Shown piece by piece: positions 63,320 to 64,000 of a DNA stretch of 64,000 nt (its first letter is position 1; each line of letters starts with the position of its first letter). Under the pieces are notes generated by a model. The model worked only from the letters and a program-made list of their open reading frames with translations, did not search any database and had not been told where the DNA came from. The translations under genes were made by a program, and so were the position numbers. The stretch spans positions 96,200 to 160,199 of the forward strand of contig JAURFW010000001.1 of the NCBI GenBank assembly GCA_030834125.1, read 5' to 3'. Source of the DNA: Bacteroidota bacterium (GTDB taxonomy: Bacteria > Bacteroidota > Bacteroidia > NS11-12g > UBA955).

Positions 63320-64000
63320 ATGCATGCGCTTTACATAGGTATTGGTGATGAACTCTTATTAGGACAAACAATAGAAACAAACAGCAATTACCTGGCACTG
63401 CAACTTAAAAACCTGGGAATAGAGTTTAAAACTAAAATTTGTATTTCTGACGACAAAACTGCAATAACTGATGCATTAGAAAATGGCTTAACTAATTTTA
63501 AATTAATTTTTATCACGGGAGGATTGGGTCCAACAAAAGACGATAAAACAAAAATTGTTCTTGAAGATTATTTTGGAGGAGGCTGGAGAAGGGATTCTGA
63601 TGTAGAAAAACATCTAGAAAAAATATTTGCATCCAAGGGTAAATCATTATCAGATATCAATAGACATCAAGCAAATCTTCCAAATAATTGCGAAACTTTG
63701 TTCAATCCGGTAGGTACAGCTCCAGGCATGTGGTTTGAAAAAAACAATTCAATAATTATATCGTTACCTGGTGTCCCCTATGAAGTAAGGTCAATTTGGG
63801 AAAATTCCATTTTAACAAAATTATCAGAACGATTTAATTTAACACCAAAAATATACAAGACACTCACTACAATGATGAAACCTGAAAGTCAAATAAGTGA
63901 GGACTTAAATTACTTTGAATCTAAATTACCTCCACAAATTACCTTAGCATATTTGCCCAATTACCACACAGTAAAATTGAGGCTAACGCTGTTAGAAAAT
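63320..64000 (+). CDS. cinA: CinA family protein (competence/damage-inducible, MoCF-like domain), N-terminal part
   Basis: Truncated by the window end; 227 codons are open and the reading frame continues past 64000, so it is missing from the ORF track. The N-terminal MoCF-biosynthesis-like domain is clear: ALYIGIGDELLLGQTIETNS, FITGGLGPTKDDKTK, NRHQANLP and ISLPGVPYEVRSIW. CinA proteins hydrolyse ADP-ribose and/or deamidate NMN; the C-terminal deamidase domain is outside the window. Its ATG is 3 nt from a -7 element and diverges from rnhA. Confidence 0.92.
   Translation, partial: MHALYIGIGDELLLGQTIETNSNYLALQLKNLGIEFKTKICISDDKTAITDALENGLTNFKLIFITGGLGPTKDDKTKIVLEDYFGGGWRRDSDVEKHLEKIFASKGKSLSDINRHQANLPNNCETLFNPVGTAPGMWFEKNNSIIISLPGVPYEVRSIWENSILTKLSERFNLTPKIYKTLTTMMKPESQISEDLNYFESKLPPQITLAYLPNYHTVKLRLTLLEN

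Overview
The window is about 64 kb of an AT-rich bacterial chromosome, almost certainly from a member of the Bacteroidota. The signs are: proteins with type IX secretion (T9SS) C-terminal sorting domains (the NHL/PKD protein at 5929-7785, the 829-aa type B CTD protein at 29980-32469 and the VWA protein at 37727-39634), a TonB receptor plug protein, a malic enzyme fused to a phosphotransacetylase-like domain, an N-terminally extended alanine dehydrogenase, a QxH-type dihydroorotase, the near absence of Shine-Dalgarno sequences, and repeated TAnnTTTG (-7) promoter elements. I cannot resolve the class from this sequence alone. I found no tRNA, rRNA, CRISPR array, prophage, insertion sequence or biosynthetic cluster. 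Most genes are housekeeping genes in short operons.

Layout: 1-1.45 kb, end of an S9 peptidase and HMG-CoA lyase; 1.5-4 kb, XRE regulator and a LytTR/LytS-type two-component operon with a small membrane protein; 4-7.8 kb, a T9SS-exported NHL protein overlapping an LTA-synthase-like phosphoglycerol transferase; 7.8-9.8 kb, phoH-purC; 9.8-12.3 kb, SAM hydrolase-like protein, ABM protein and a GlcD-type oxidase; 12.3-14.2 kb, HisKA/OmpR two-component system; 14.2-19.9 kb, dnaE-GT2-BaiN operon; 20-22.9 kb, lipoprotein, recF, alanine dehydrogenase; 23-28 kb, lytic transglycosylase, purN, cystathionine synthase/lyase, DUF2400, thioredoxin, DUF58; 28-37.6 kb, pyrC, a degenerate GxxExxY protein, T9SS type B protein, a phosphoribosyltransferase, an HscB-like J protein, rseP, GNAT and maeB; 37.7-45.3 kb, VWA protein, fumC, folP, rpe, TonB receptor and a coiled-coil protein; 45.4-53.8 kb, sppA and a TetR-TolC-HlyD-RND efflux operon; 54-59 kb, an envelope coiled-coil protein and lon with three downstream small or secreted genes; 59.2-64 kb, lipoprotein, pfkA-recN, rnhA and the start of cinA.

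Functionally the genes cover purine and pyrimidine synthesis (purC, purN, pyrC), central carbon metabolism (fumC, maeB, pfkA, rpe), DNA replication and repair (dnaE, recF, recN, rnhA), proteostasis and envelope quality control (lon, rseP, sppA) and drug efflux. There is no obvious cassette that looks like a new multi-gene system.

The most unusual signals are regulatory. (1) A perfect 10-bp inverted repeat at fumC has the -7 element as its exact loop and the start codon as its last three bases. (2) A strong intrinsic-terminator hairpin lies inside the first codons of the LTA-synthase-like gene. (3) -7 elements sit only 3-12 nt before many start codons, implying very short or absent 5' leaders. 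(4) Terminators abut the start codons of the DUF58 gene and folP. (5) Four convergent gene pairs share their stop codons in a single tetranucleotide. Several proteins also show altered key residues: an HscB-like protein with HID for HPD, a GxxExxY protein lacking its motifs, and a PfkA with GGNG.
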